DNA from: an uncultured Polaribacter sp.
GTDB taxonomy: Bacteria > Bacteroidota > Bacteroidia > Flavobacteriales > Flavobacteriaceae
Length of the DNA: 64,000 nucleotides
Direction: 5' to 3'
NCBI RefSeq assembly: GCF_947501385.1
Contig: NZ_CANMVP010000002.1
Location: 186,001-250,000 of the forward strand
How positions within the stretch are numbered: position 1 is the first letter of the stretch; every line of letters begins with the position of its first letter. Shown here in pieces: positions 7,142-16,961 of the stretch. The translations under genes were made by a program, and so were the position numbers. A model generated the notes under the pieces. It saw only the letters and a program-made list of their open reading frames with translations, was not told the origin of the DNA and searched no databases.

Positions 7142-9622
7142 ATGAAGCAGTTAACTATATTCATTTACTTTTTCTTCCTACTTCTTGTTAATTCATTGGT
7201 GGGTCAACAAGTAATTTTCCCAGATTTAATGAATTCAAAACTTGAAACGTATACAAGGGATAATTATCCCGAAAAGATATTTATTCATACCGATAAAACA
7301 TTTTACACTCCCGACAGTCAAATTTGGTATTCCACATATTTAGTAAATGGCATCTCTCACACTAAATCTAAGAAAAGTACAGTTGTATATGTGGAATTAA
7401 TTAGTAGCAAAGACAGCATTCTTAATAAAAAAATGCACTACATCTCTGATATTAATGATGCTGGTGATTTTAAACTTCCTAAGAATATAAAACCTGGAAA
7501 ATATTACCTTAGAGGTTATACCAATTACATGAGAAATACAAATTCACTCCATTTTTTTAAAAAGGAAATATTTGTATTAGCAACCGACAGTATAGCACCA
7601 GATGTAAAGCAGAAATCTACTGAACAATTGAGGCAAAAAGAATCAATCTCTCAAAAACCCATTTTAAAATTTTATCCTGAAGGCGGGTATATTGTTCAGG
7701 GATTACCGAATAGGATTGCGATACAACTACCCGAAAAGGTATTTAATGATACCGCTGTGGTTGTCCATATAAAAAATAAAAATAAAGAAGTATTATCTAC
7801 CTTTAAAACCAGAAAGTTCGGTTTAGGAGAGTTTTATCTAGTTCCATTAGAGAACGAAACCTACGTTGCTGAAGTGGATATATATGGTAAAAAGTATCAA
7901 TATCTACTTCCCAAAATATTACCTAAAGGATATATCATAAATGTGGTAAACAAACCAAACGGGGTGTATATAAATTTGCAATCAAATACCAATAGTGTTT
8001 TAAAAAACAGTACATTAGTCATACACCAAAGAGGGAAACCTATCTACAGTAAGCAGATTAAAGAGCGTATCAATACCAAAACTTTAAAAATACCAGTATC
8101 TGAACTGGATAGTGGTGTGCTTTCAGTTACATTGTTTAACAGTCATAATCTACCCGTTTGTGAGCGATTGATATATATAGAAAATTCCAAAAAAGGTATT
8201 GATGTTGCAATTACTACCCCAAAAGATTATTACTGTAGCCGAAGAAAAGTTAATTTATCAATCAATATAATCGATTTTCAAAAGGAGAATGTACCCAGCA
8301 ATTTTTCATTAGCGGTAAAAGATAAAAAATCCGATCCTAATTATTCAATTGCTGAAAGCATAAAAACATGGTTGTTATTAAATTCTGATCTAAAAGGGCA
8401 TATTAAAAACCCCAACTATTTTTTTGAAGATTCAAAAGACTTACTTCGAAAATACTTATTAGATTTAGTAATGCTTACCAATGGTTGGAGAAGATTTACT
8501 TGGCAGGAAATTTTAAATAACGAAAATAAAAAATTTGAATTTTTACCTGAAACGGGTATTGTTATTTTGGGGAAAACTTTGGAAATGAAATCGCCTTATG
8601 CACCAAAATCATTACCCACTCGACTTACTTTTTTAGGCAAAGAAATTATACAGGAGCCCGTTCAAATTTCAGATGAAAAAGGGCGATTTAAATATGGTCC
8701 TTATGTCTTTTTCGATAGCATTCCAATACTTATCGAATCTCGATTAACAAATTTTAAATCAAAGAAAAATAAAGATCGAAATGTATTGATCACTACTGAG
8801 AAAGAAAAAAGAAGTCCTGATTTTTTTCTTAAAAACGATAGTATTTACAGCGGTATTGATATAAATCCTTTTATTAAAAAATACCTAGAACATGAAAAAT
8901 ATATTCGTGAAATAGATAGTATATTTAAAAGTCGAGACAATATATTAGATGAAATTTTAATTACTGCAAAACTTGATGATCCCGAAACAATTCGTGAAAA
9001 CGAAATGAATAGTAGAGCTTCATATGGAAGTACTTTTAATCGCTATGATATAGAAAAAGATTACGACTTTGCAGACCCAAATATTTATAATCTTTTTTAC
9101 GAAATGCCAAGAGTTAACGTAGAAGACGATACACTTTACGTTGGTCTTGGATCAAATAGTAAAGCACTAATATTGCTAGACGAGAGACAAATTGAAATTG
9201 CAGAATTACAGAGCTTAACTGTTGGTGACATCTCTTTTATTGATGTACTACTAGGACCAGATGCATTGATGTTTTCTAGCTCTGGTCCAGTTATTTCTAT
9301 ATATACAAGGAGATTTGGAAGCAGTGTTTCTAGTACCCGAAATATCAAACGGAAACCAGGAATCGTCGATTTCAATGCTATTGGCTTTTATACAGCAAAA
9401 GAATTCTATAAAACCGACCATAAAGACGGATTGGAAGAAAAAACGAAACCCGACACAAGAACTACTTTACACTGGGAACCAAAATTAAAATCCGACGCAA
9501 CTGGAAATGTAAATCTGTCCTTTTTTACTTCCGACATAAAAAATGAATATGTCATTGAAATACAAGGCATTACAAATACAGGAATTCCTTTTTTTAAAAC
9601 TACTTCAATTTATGTAAAATAA
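7142..9622 (+). CDS. Exported MG2-domain protein with a TonB-plug-like C-terminus
   Basis: 826 residues with a signal peptide (MKQLTIFIYFFFLLLVNSLVGQ). The N-terminal third reads as an alpha-2-macroglobulin MG2-type beta-sandwich (EKIFIHTDKTFYTPDSQIWY, then KPGKYYLRGYTNYMRN at about 105-130). The middle holds further Ig-like strands. Residues about 620-730 resemble the plug domain of TonB-dependent receptors (ALILLDERQIEIAEL, then IDVLLGPDALMF) but no beta-barrel follows; the end is another beta domain. Such proteins are known in Bacteroidota but their function is unsettled. The gene stands alone, divergent from the aldolase. Confidence 0.75.
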   Translation: MKQLTIFIYFFFLLLVNSLVGQQVIFPDLMNSKLETYTRDNYPEKIFIHTDKTFYTPDSQIWYSTYLVNGISHTKSKKSTVVYVELISSKDSILNKKMHYISDINDAGDFKLPKNIKPGKYYLRGYTNYMRNTNSLHFFKKEIFVLATDSIAPDVKQKSTEQLRQKESISQKPILKFYPEGGYIVQGLPNRIAIQLPEKVFNDTAVVVHIKNKNKEVLSTFKTRKFGLGEFYLVPLENETYVAEVDIYGKKYQYLLPKILPKGYIINVVNKPNGVYINLQSNTNSVLKNSTLVIHQRGKPIYSKQIKERINTKTLKIPVSELDSGVLSVTLFNSHNLPVCERLIYIENSKKGIDVAITTPKDYYCSRRKVNLSINIIDFQKENVPSNFSLAVKDKKSDPNYSIAESIKTWLLLNSDLKGHIKNPNYFFEDSKDLLRKYLLDLVMLTNGWRRFTWQEILNNENKKFEFLPETGIVILGKTLEMKSPYAPKSLPTRLTFLGKEIIQEPVQISDEKGRFKYGPYVFFDSIPILIESRLTNFKSKKNKDRNVLITTEKEKRSPDFFLKNDSIYSGIDINPFIKKYLEHEKYIREIDSIFKSRDNILDEILITAKLDDPETIRENEMNSRASYGSTFNRYDIEKDYDFADPNIYNLFYEMPRVNVEDDTLYVGLGSNSKALILLDERQIEIAELQSLTVGDISFIDVLLGPDALMFSSSGPVISIYTRRFGSSVSSTRNIKRKPGIVDFNAIGFYTAKEFYKTDHKDGLEEKTKPDTRTTLHWEPKLKSDATGNVNLSFFTSDIKNEYVIEIQGITNTGIPFFKTTSIYVK

Positions 9623-9626
9623 TATA

Positions 9627-12053
9627 TTATTCGGTACTGCTTCCAATAGGAGAACCGTCTGGTATTTTTGGTGTAGATTGTTTTTTAAATGCTGAAGGAT
9701 TGTTTTGAAAATTAGTGATCATGCTAAGCATATGTTGATTCATCATTTTTTGAGTACCCTCACCTTTTAAATCCTTTAAATAAACTTTCACTTCTTCTAA
9801 CATAAACAGTACAATGGCATTTACCTGTGTATATTGGTTTTTTGTAGCTCCTAAATTAAATAATGCTTCTAACACCTGGATATTAATAGTATTTTGATTT
9901 TCCTGATAATAAGCGTCTTTATGTGTTTTTTTTATCGTTCTTGAAATCAATTCGTTTAGCAATTCATCCAGTCCTAACTGATTTTTATGCATACTTTTAT
10001 AAGCAACTAATCGTGAAGCTCTTTGTGGATGTAACAATAAATGTAAGGTCATTTCACTAGCGGTTTCTGTTGCTGAAATGGCATCAAATGCAACACCTAA
10101 TTTGCTGTTAAATGACTCTCTTGATCTACCATACCCCATGGCTCTAGGTGGGAATAAGGCTAGTTTTTCTTTAGGAATTGCTAACTCTTCAACTTGTAAA
10201 GTTTGTAAAACTGCTTGTAAAGCAATTCTTTCTGTAGTTCCAGAAACTCGTTTTACAACGGTTTGATGATCGCCTTTTACGGCATAGCTATAATCCAATC
10301 CGCCAATTAATTTTACAGTGGCTTCTGTTTGATAACGATGGAAAAAATACAGCGGTACAAAAACATCTTCTAACACAGAATAAGGTTCATTTGTTTTAAT
10401 ATTATCTGTAGAAAAATTATGAATTGCTGTTTTTCTTATTTTTAAAACATTGTACAATTCATCATAAATATTGCCTCCATTGTCCCACAAATGAGCAGAA
10501 GCACTCGCACTTCCTTGAGATCTGGCATCAGCATCTGATAAATATTTCAGTCCACTTTTAGTCGCATTTTCTAAAATAGATTTTAATTCATTTTCTTCAT
10601 TTGTATCCGAAGAAAAATCTTGATAAAAATAAGCAACGGTTACTTTATCCCAAGCACCAATTTTAGTGTCATAAGCATCAGAAAAATCAATATTGCCATC
10701 TTCTTTTAAAGTAAATTTTGGGTGTGGATAATCCATCACAGAAGCTCTACCATTGGTACTTGCCGCAAAATTATGAGCAAAACCTAAAGTATGTCCTATT
10801 TCATGCGCAGATAGCTGTCTAATTCTTGCAACAGCCATTTTTAGTGCAAAATCATCATTAGTTGTATTATTTTTATAGGGAGCTTGCAATGCTTGTGCAA
10901 TTAAAAAATCTTGACGAATTCGTAAACTTCCCAAACTCACGTGTCCTTTTATAATTTCACCTGTTCTTGGATCAGAAATACTGGCACCATAACTCCAACC
11001 ACGAGTGGATCTATGCACCCATTGTACCATATTATAGCGAATATCTAAAGGATCTGCGTCTTCTGGTAACATTCTCATTTGAAATGCATCTTTATAACCA
11101 ATGGCTTCAAAAGCTTGGTTCCACCAGCGTCCGCCATCTAATAAAGCAGAACGAACAGGTTCTGGAGTTCCTCTATCTAAATAATAAATAATAGGCTCCT
11201 TTGCTTCGGACATTGCAGCCTCTGGGTTTTTCTTTTCTAAACGATGTCTGTAAATAAAACGTTTTGTAATCGATTCATTCACAGGCGTTGCATAATCTAA
11301 ATAAGACATCGCATAACCTCCAGAACGCGTATCGAACTTTCTGGGTTGGTATTTAGCATCTGGCAGTTCTATAAACGAATGATGTTGATGCACAGTAACC
11401 AAACTCGCATCTGGAGTAACACTTCTTAAATTATATCCTTTTGGTGAACCCTTAAAGGTTAATAAAATATCAAATTCAACATTCTTTGGAAACGCTTTTG
11501 TTCTCTCTATATTAAAAGCAGATTTACTTTTGTCTAAACTATAGCTTCCTTGGTTGTTTCTTGCCAAAGTTTTGGAAACTCCATGCGCATCTCTGATAAA
11601 AAAAGAAGTCGCATCTACTAAAAACTGTCCGCTTTTTTCTTCTTTGATAGTAAAACCATGTAAAACAGATTTTGCAAATGCTTCTTTTACAGATTGTTTT
11701 TCTTCTTTATTATCTGTAATTGCTCTATAATCTTGATTTGGCTGCATCAATAATAACTTATTCCCCGCTTTTTTAAAATGCACAACCACTCCGCTGCCTA
11801 GTTGCCCTCTATCTAAACCAATATCGTTAGAACCAATTCCTTCAGAAAGCGAACGCACATAAAGAAATTCTTTGGCTACATCTTTAATCTGGAGAAAAAT
11901 TTTATCCGTATTTTCATCATAATAAAAATCAAAATAACCTTCGTATTTTGTTATTCCTTTTTGAAAATTATTGCCTGATTTTTCTTTAAAAAATTGTGAA
12001 AATCCATTCAAAGAAAATAAAATAAGAAATAGAATAAGTAGTGATTTTTTCAT
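9627..12053 (-). CDS. Exported zinc metalloprotease (metzincin, DUF4953/5117 type)
   Basis: 808 residues with signal peptide MKKSLLILFLILFSLNGFSQ. The catalytic signature is complete: H417-E-x2-H421-x2-G-x2-H427, with Met440 in SVMDYP as the metzincin Met-turn. Upstream domains at about 40-270 match the layout of the DUF5118/DUF5117 Bacteroidota proteases. The product is probably periplasmic or surface-exposed. Convergent with the preceding gene (four bases between stops). The long spacer on its 5' side contains repeats rather than a clear promoter. Confidence 0.88.
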   Translation of the reverse strand: MKKSLLILFLILFSLNGFSQFFKEKSGNNFQKGITKYEGYFDFYYDENTDKIFLQIKDVAKEFLYVRSLSEGIGSNDIGLDRGQLGSGVVVHFKKAGNKLLLMQPNQDYRAITDNKEEKQSVKEAFAKSVLHGFTIKEEKSGQFLVDATSFFIRDAHGVSKTLARNNQGSYSLDKSKSAFNIERTKAFPKNVEFDILLTFKGSPKGYNLRSVTPDASLVTVHQHHSFIELPDAKYQPRKFDTRSGGYAMSYLDYATPVNESITKRFIYRHRLEKKNPEAAMSEAKEPIIYYLDRGTPEPVRSALLDGGRWWNQAFEAIGYKDAFQMRMLPEDADPLDIRYNMVQWVHRSTRGWSYGASISDPRTGEIIKGHVSLGSLRIRQDFLIAQALQAPYKNNTTNDDFALKMAVARIRQLSAHEIGHTLGFAHNFAASTNGRASVMDYPHPKFTLKEDGNIDFSDAYDTKIGAWDKVTVAYFYQDFSSDTNEENELKSILENATKSGLKYLSDADARSQGSASASAHLWDNGGNIYDELYNVLKIRKTAIHNFSTDNIKTNEPYSVLEDVFVPLYFFHRYQTEATVKLIGGLDYSYAVKGDHQTVVKRVSGTTERIALQAVLQTLQVEELAIPKEKLALFPPRAMGYGRSRESFNSKLGVAFDAISATETASEMTLHLLLHPQRASRLVAYKSMHKNQLGLDELLNELISRTIKKTHKDAYYQENQNTINIQVLEALFNLGATKNQYTQVNAIVLFMLEEVKVYLKDLKGEGTQKMMNQHMLSMITNFQNNPSAFKKQSTPKIPDGSPIGSSTE

Positions 12054-12227
12054 GGTTAGAATATTTTCTATAAATCTATAAAATAAGAATCAGCTTTTAA
12101 AAGAAGATATCTTAAAATTTCATTTATTTTTGTGAAGAAATTTATATTAAAAAATTGCCACGAATTCACCAATAAAAAAACGAATTAATTTTATTCGCGA
12201 ATTTGTGGCATTTATAAATAACTAAGT

Positions 12228-12481
12228 GTAATTTTTCTTTGTACATGACAAAAATTTATCAAATAGTTTCAAATGTCAGGTCGAGCGCAGTCGAGACCTC
12301 ATGTTTCTCGGTAATTTCAATAAAAACTACCTCTCGAGAAACTACGTTTTATACTTTCAATCAAAATATATTTTGATTTCAGTAATGCTCGAGGAGACAT
12401 TTTAAAAAATAAAATAACGAACTATTTTAAAGGCGTTTATAGTTTAAATACTGTTTTTTGTCATGTACTGAAGTAATTTTT
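12228..12481. mobile_element. Putative nested MITE with terminal inverted repeats and 9-bp direct repeats
   Basis: A perfect 14-bp inverted repeat, GTACATGACAAAAA at 12241-12254 and its complement at 12455-12468, bounds 228 bases. Outside each arm, after four bases, lies the same 9-mer GTAATTTTT (12228-12236 and 12473-12481), which looks like a target-site duplication. No transposase is encoded. A second repeat family member (12274-12399) sits inside it. Mobility is inferred from the structure alone. Confidence 0.55.
12274..12399 (-). repeat. Dispersed TGTCA-ended palindromic element, copy 1
   Basis: Read on the minus strand it starts TGTCTCCTCGAGCATTACTG and ends with CTCGACTGCGCTCGACCTGACA. 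The element at 36013-36117 has the same start and end in the opposite genomic orientation and related sequence between. The ends are imperfect inverted repeats of each other (TGTCxxxTCGAGC). Non-coding. Confidence 0.7.
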
Positions 12482-12503
12482 ATAATTTACCTTTATTAAA
12501 TCT

Positions 12504-13607
12504 ATGATTACACAAGACCAACTTAAAGATATTGCTACAAGAATTGAGAAATTAAAATCTTATTTAGAGATTGATAAAAAGCTCATAGAAATTGCAAATG
12601 AAGAAGAAAAAACGGCAAATCCTGATTTTTGGAATGATCCTAAAAAGGCAGAAGTTGTTATGAAAGAACTCCGTTTTAAAAAGAAATGGGTAGAAGATTA
12701 TAAAAAAACAATTTCTTTAAATGAAGATCTACATGTGTTGTATGAGTTTTATAAAGAAGGTGAAGTCGAAGAAACTGAAGTAGTTGAACAATTTGAAAAA
12801 ACAAGCACTTTTTTAGAAGATTTAGAGTTTAGAAATATGCTTTCTGAAGAAGGAGATTCTTTGTCTGCAACCCTACAAATTACAGCTGGTGCTGGTGGAA
12901 CAGAAAGTTGCGATTGGGTAGAAATGCTCTCTAGAATGTATACCATGTGGGCAGAAAAGCAAGGTTTTAAATTGAAAACACTCAATTACCAAGCCGGCGA
13001 TGTTGCAGGGATTAAAACAATTACCATAGAAATTGATGGTGATTATGCTTTTGGTTGGTTAAAAGGAGAAAATGGTGTGCATCGTTTGGTGCGAATTTCA
13101 CCTTTTGATTCTAACGGAAAAAGACACACAACATTTGGTTCTGTCTATGTTTTTCCTGTGGCAGATGATGCTATTGAGATTGATATCAATCCTGCCGATG
13201 TAGAAATTGTAACGGCACGTTCAAGTGGTGCTGGAGGGCAAAATGTAAACAAAGTAGAAACCAAGGTTCAACTGACACACAAACCTTCAGGAATTCAGAT
13301 TTCTTGTTCCAATTCACGCTCTCAACATGACAATAGAGCCACTGCAATGAAAATGCTAAAGTCTCAACTCTATGAAATTGAATTGCAAAAAAAACAAGCC
13401 GCAAGAGATGAAATTGAATCTGGTAAATTAAAAAACGAATGGGGAAGTCAAATAAGAAATTATGTAATGCACCCTTATAAATTGGTAAAAGATGTAAGAA
13501 CTGCGCATGAAACGGGCAATGTAGATAATGTTATGAATGGAGATATTGATCCATTTTTAAAATCTTATTTAATGTTGAATGGGCAGAAAAAAGAGAGCCT
13601 ATCTTAA
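12504..13607 (+). CDS. prfB: Peptide chain release factor 2
   Basis: 367 residues. Release factor 2 ends translation at UGA and UAA. The codon-recognition tripeptide S199-P-F201 (RISPFDS) marks RF2 rather than RF1, and G244-G-Q246 is the peptidyl-hydrolysis motif. In many bacteria prfB carries an in-frame UGA near codon 25 and needs a +1 frameshift; here the region ([11 protein letters not shown], codons 16-26) reads through in one frame with no UGA, so that autoregulation is absent. The ATG start gives a full-length domain 1. Confidence 0.97.
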   Translation: MITQDQLKDIATRIEKLKSYLEIDKKLIEIANEEEKTANPDFWNDPKKAEVVMKELRFKKKWVEDYKKTISLNEDLHVLYEFYKEGEVEETEVVEQFEKTSTFLEDLEFRNMLSEEGDSLSATLQITAGAGGTESCDWVEMLSRMYTMWAEKQGFKLKTLNYQAGDVAGIKTITIEIDGDYAFGWLKGENGVHRLVRISPFDSNGKRHTTFGSVYVFPVADDAIEIDINPADVEIVTARSSGAGGQNVNKVETKVQLTHKPSGIQISCSNSRSQHDNRATAMKMLKSQLYEIELQKKQAARDEIESGKLKNEWGSQIRNYVMHPYKLVKDVRTAHETGNVDNVMNGDIDPFLKSYLMLNGQKKESLS

Positions 13608-13611
13608 TCTT

Positions 13612-13760
13612 CCCAAAGGGACAAAACACGCTTGTGCTTAAAGTAGTATGAAAGATAACAAATTGGTTTTGACAATCAACCTTTCAAACAGTATAAATTA
13701 ACATGCCATAAACTAAAAGAAATAAATGACTAAAAAAGAAAATTTCTTCCCTTTGGGAGA
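13612..13760. repeat. Inverted pair of short CCC/GGG palindromes around the arsC-like start
   Basis: CTTCCCAAAGGGAC near 13612-13626 and CTTCCCTTTGGGAGAA at 13744-13760 are inverted copies of a short palindromic sequence. A third relative, TCTCCCTAAAGGGAAG, lies near 16695. The second copy falls inside the first codons of the following gene. Confidence 0.5.
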
Positions 13761-14106
13761 AAGGGGGCTTATCATATACCACAATCCGCGTTGTAAAAAA
13801 TCTAGAGAAGGTCTTGCTATATTAGAAAACTCAGGTAAAGAGTTTGAAGTTGTAAAGTACTTAGATGATACTTTGTCAGAAAAAGAGTTATCAGAAATAC
13901 TTAAACTGTTAAACATCTCTCCTATGGACTTAGTTAGAAAAGGCGAAAAAATCTGGAAAGAAAATTACAAAGGAAAAGAACTATCGGATGCAGAAATTAT
14001 TTCAGTAATGGTAGAAAATCCGAAGCTAATTGAACGCCCCATTGTCATTAATAATAAAAAAGCAGTTGTTGGGAGACCTCCTTCAACCATTTTAGAAATA
14101 ATCTAA
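13726..14106 (+). CDS. ArsC/Spx-family thioredoxin-fold protein (arsenate reductase-like)
   Basis: 126 residues. The core is an ArsC-family protein: IIYHNPRCKKSREGL with redox Cys23, then RPIVINNKKAVVGRPP near 105-120, the cis-proline and anion-binding region. Members reduce arsenate with glutaredoxin or glutathione, or act as redox regulators. Most family members begin directly with the beta strand IIYHNP; here 14 extra residues (MTKKENFFPLGERG) precede it, partly encoded by a short palindromic repeat. No nearer start codon exists, so the extension is probably real or the start codon was supplied by the repeat. No other ars genes are nearby. Confidence 0.85.
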   Translation: MTKKENFFPLGERGLIIYHNPRCKKSREGLAILENSGKEFEVVKYLDDTLSEKELSEILKLLNISPMDLVRKGEKIWKENYKGKELSDAEIISVMVENPKLIERPIVINNKKAVVGRPPSTILEII

Positions 14107-14142
14107 ATAAGGTCATAAAACATTGTTTAACTTTTTTTTAAC

Positions 14143-14165
14143 CCTTTTAAACTAAACTTAAAAGG
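14143..14165. promoter_or_regulatory. Inverted repeat upstream of outer-membrane receptor
   Basis: CCTTTTAA at 14143-14150 and TTAAAAGG at 14158-14165 form a perfect 8-bp inverted repeat with a 7-base spacer, 33 bases before the receptor start. GAACTTTG at 14165-14172 next to it is a partial match to the minus-7 box. It may be an operator. Confidence 0.35.
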
Positions 14166-14198
14166 AACTTTGCAGTCATATAAAAAATCAATACAGTT

Positions 14199-16658
14199 TT
14201 GACGCAAAAAATCTCACTATTCATTTGTTGCTTATTTACAATAACAACATTATTTTCTCAAAGTCCAATAAACGATGCTAATATTATTATCTCTGGAAAA
14301 GTTGTAGACGCTAAAACCAATCAGCCTTTAGAATATGCTACCATTATTTTAAAAGATCTTGAGACTCAGAAAATTTCTGGAGGTATTACAGATCTAAATG
14401 GAGAGTTTTCTATAAACGCTTCAAAAGCTACCTATGCTATTAGTGTAGAGTTTATCTCTTTTAAATCCGTAAAATTTCCAGCAGAAAATATTACTTCAAA
14501 CAAAAATTTCGGGATTATAAAGTTAGCAGAAGACACGAATAGTTTAAATGAAGTTGTAATTATAGCTGAAAAAACCACTGTTGATATTCGTTTAGATAAA
14601 AAGGTTTTTAATATTGGAAAAGATTTATCAATTAGAGGTGGAAATGCAAGCGATGTGTTGGGCAATGTACCGTCTGTTCAAGTAGATGTAGAGGGTACGG
14701 TGAGTTTAAGAGGTAATGAAAATGTAACCATTTTAATTGATGGAAGACCAAGTGCTTTGGTTGGTATGAATGGCGCAGAAGCATTAAGACAAATACCAGC
14801 AGAAGCTATAGAAAAAGTAGAGGTAATTACCTCACCATCTGCAAGATACGATGCAGAAGGGACCGCTGGGATCTTAAATATCATACTTCGAAAAAATAAA
14901 TTAGTGGGTTTTAATGGCTCTTTACAGCTAGATTTAGGAGTTCCGGCAAGAGTAGGAACCGCATTTAATGCAAACTGGAGAACTAAAAAATGGAACTTAT
15001 TTACAAATACTGGTTTTAGATACAATGAAACTCCTGGGAATGCTTTTAGTGATTCACAATATTTTGAAACAGATACCCAAGATGCAAGGAGAGTTATTGA
15101 AAGTAGAAATTTTGGAAGATTAGGCAGGTCTCTATTTACAAGTTTTGGTGCTGAATATTATCTCACCAAAAATTCAAGTATTATTGGAAATATTGTTTTT
15201 AATAGTGGTAATGATGATGATGTAAACACAAATAACATTAGTAGATTTGACGAAAATGCCGATATCATTGAAAAAACGCAGAGAATTGAAAGTGAAAGCG
15301 AAGATGAAAAACGCATTCAATATACCGTAGATTACGTAAATAATTTTGATGGAAATGGGAGAAAACTATCGGTAAACACTCAATATTCTACAGAAGTCGA
15401 AGATATTTTAAATGATATTCCTGAAATAAATTCGCTTACAAATAGTGTAGATGAGATTGAGAAAGTGGTTGAAAATCAAGAAGAAGATCGTGCTTTATTA
15501 CAAATTGATTATGTACATCCTGTAGGAGAAAATATTCAATACGAAGCTGGTTACAGAGGGAATTATAGAGATATTTTCAACGGTTTTTTTTTAGAAGAAA
15601 CAAATTTTAAAAACGGTGGAACTCCTGAAGTACTCCTAGACAATTCATTTAATTATAAAGAATATATAAATGCTGCATATTTTCAATATGGACAGAAATT
15701 CAATAAAATTTCATTGTTAGCAGGTTTGCGTTATGAATATACAGCTGTGGAAATTGATCAAAGAACTTCTTCTACTCCATTAGACAAAAATTATGGGTAT
15801 TTATTTCCAACTCTAAACCTTGGTTTCGAATTTAAAGATGGCGAAAATATTACATTAGGATATAATAGAAGAATTAGAAGACCTAGAGGAAGAAGTTTAA
15901 ATCCATTTCCAAGTAGATCAAGTGAAGCTAATATTTATACGGGAAATGTAGATTTAAACCCTGTTATTACAGATGCTATAGATTTAGGATATTTAAAACG
16001 TTGGGATAAATTCACATTAAGCACATCCATCTATTATAATATTAGTGATGATAACTGGGAGAGAATTCAAGAGGAAACAGGTGAATTTACAGATAATGGA
16101 GACCAAATTACAAGAAGGTTTCCTGTTAATTTATCTACAGAAGAAAGAGTTGGTTTAGAGTTTACACTAAATTACAGACCTTTCAAAGTGTGGAATATCA
16201 ATAGTGATTTCAATTTATTTCATGTCACAACAGATGGAGATTATGAAAATCCAGATACTGGTAAAGTAACAAATTTCGATTTTGAAAACACGGCTTTTTT
16301 TATCAGATTAAATCAAAAAATTACCTTACCTGGCAAAACCGATTTACAGATCAACATGAATTATAGAGGTGCTTCACAAAGTGCACAAACTGATAGTCAG
16401 GGAGTTTTTAGCACAAATTTAGCAGCAAGTAAAGATTTCTTCGATGAAAGGGCATCTTTAAGTTTAAATTTTAGTGATGTTTTTAACAGCTATCGAAGCC
16501 AAAGAACAACATTCATTCCTGGGTTTTTAGAACAATATAGTGAGTTTCAATGGAGAGAGCCACAATTTAGAGTAAGCTTCGTATATCGTTTCAATCAGCA
16601 AAAGAAAATAGAAAGACAAGAAAGAGAAGATGGTGGTGGAGAAGATTTTGAAGGATAA
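14199..16658 (+). CDS. Outer-membrane beta-barrel receptor (TonB-dependent receptor superfamily)
   Basis: 819 residues. A signal peptide (MTQKISLFICCLFTITTLFSQ) is followed by a carboxypeptidase-regulatory-like domain at about 28-115 (ISGKVVDAKTNQPLEYATII), a plug domain at about 130-235 (LDKKVFNIGKDLS, then LIDGRPSAL and VEVITSPSARYDAEGTAGILN), and a long beta-barrel ending in a charged tail (RQEREDGGGEDFEG) rather than the usual terminal aromatic residue. This is the OMP_b-brl_3 type. The start codon is TTG at 14199; no ATG or GTG is available. It stands alone, with no SusD-like lipoprotein beside it, so a peptide, metal or protein-export role cannot be chosen from context. Confidence 0.85.
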   Translation: MTQKISLFICCLFTITTLFSQSPINDANIIISGKVVDAKTNQPLEYATIILKDLETQKISGGITDLNGEFSINASKATYAISVEFISFKSVKFPAENITSNKNFGIIKLAEDTNSLNEVVIIAEKTTVDIRLDKKVFNIGKDLSIRGGNASDVLGNVPSVQVDVEGTVSLRGNENVTILIDGRPSALVGMNGAEALRQIPAEAIEKVEVITSPSARYDAEGTAGILNIILRKNKLVGFNGSLQLDLGVPARVGTAFNANWRTKKWNLFTNTGFRYNETPGNAFSDSQYFETDTQDARRVIESRNFGRLGRSLFTSFGAEYYLTKNSSIIGNIVFNSGNDDDVNTNNISRFDENADIIEKTQRIESESEDEKRIQYTVDYVNNFDGNGRKLSVNTQYSTEVEDILNDIPEINSLTNSVDEIEKVVENQEEDRALLQIDYVHPVGENIQYEAGYRGNYRDIFNGFFLEETNFKNGGTPEVLLDNSFNYKEYINAAYFQYGQKFNKISLLAGLRYEYTAVEIDQRTSSTPLDKNYGYLFPTLNLGFEFKDGENITLGYNRRIRRPRGRSLNPFPSRSSEANIYTGNVDLNPVITDAIDLGYLKRWDKFTLSTSIYYNISDDNWERIQEETGEFTDNGDQITRRFPVNLSTEERVGLEFTLNYRPFKVWNINSDFNLFHVTTDGDYENPDTGKVTNFDFENTAFFIRLNQKITLPGKTDLQINMNYRGASQSAQTDSQGVFSTNLAASKDFFDERASLSLNFSDVFNSYRSQRTTFIPGFLEQYSEFQWREPQFRVSFVYRFNQQKKIERQEREDGGGEDFEG

Positions 16659-16884
16659 TTATTCTCCATTCAAAATTGCGAAAAACAATTTCGATCTCCC
16701 TAAAGGGAAGATAAGTTTAGAGATTATAAAAAAAAATTAAATTTTACTTGTAGGTTTTTTTATAATTTGTGCGTACAAAAGGGCTTTGAGTTTATCTTGA
16801 GCATAGTCTAAGTTTTCCAATCTTTTGCTTCATCGTCTCAAGAGGATTTCCTCTTGAATATCTAACAACCTTACATTACCCCAT
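16659..16884. other. Non-coding spacer with a short hairpin
   Basis: No gene is seen. It includes the repeat fragment TCTCCCTAAAGGGAAG near 16695 and a perfect 8-bp hairpin TCAAGAGG-ATTT-CCTCTTGA at 16838-16857. The hairpin lacks a T tract, so it is more likely a repeat remnant than a terminator. Confidence 0.6.
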
Positions 16885-16925
16885 AAAAAAAACTCAATTA
16901 CAAAAATTGTAATTGAGTTTTTTAA
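16885..16925. terminator. Bidirectional rho-independent terminator
   Basis: The arms AACTCAATTACAA (16891-16903) and TTGTAATTGAGTT (16907-16919) are fully complementary with an AAA loop, and A and T runs flank them. It lies between the receptor gene on the plus strand and the small membrane-protein gene on the minus strand and can serve both. Confidence 0.85.
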
Positions 16926-16961
16926 TTTTATATCTAAAATTTACGGATGTAAATTATAAAA

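Larger units (their letters stand above)
12054..12503. other. Repeat-filled spacer between divergent protease and prfB genes
   Basis: No gene is visible in these 450 bases. It holds an inverted repeat at 12156-12210 (TGCCACGAATTC against GAATTTGTGGCA, one mismatch), then a nested miniature element at 12228-12481. The prfB promoter must lie in the last 40 bases (TACCTTTA near 12488 is a one-off match to TAnnTTTG) or inside the element. Confidence 0.75.
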
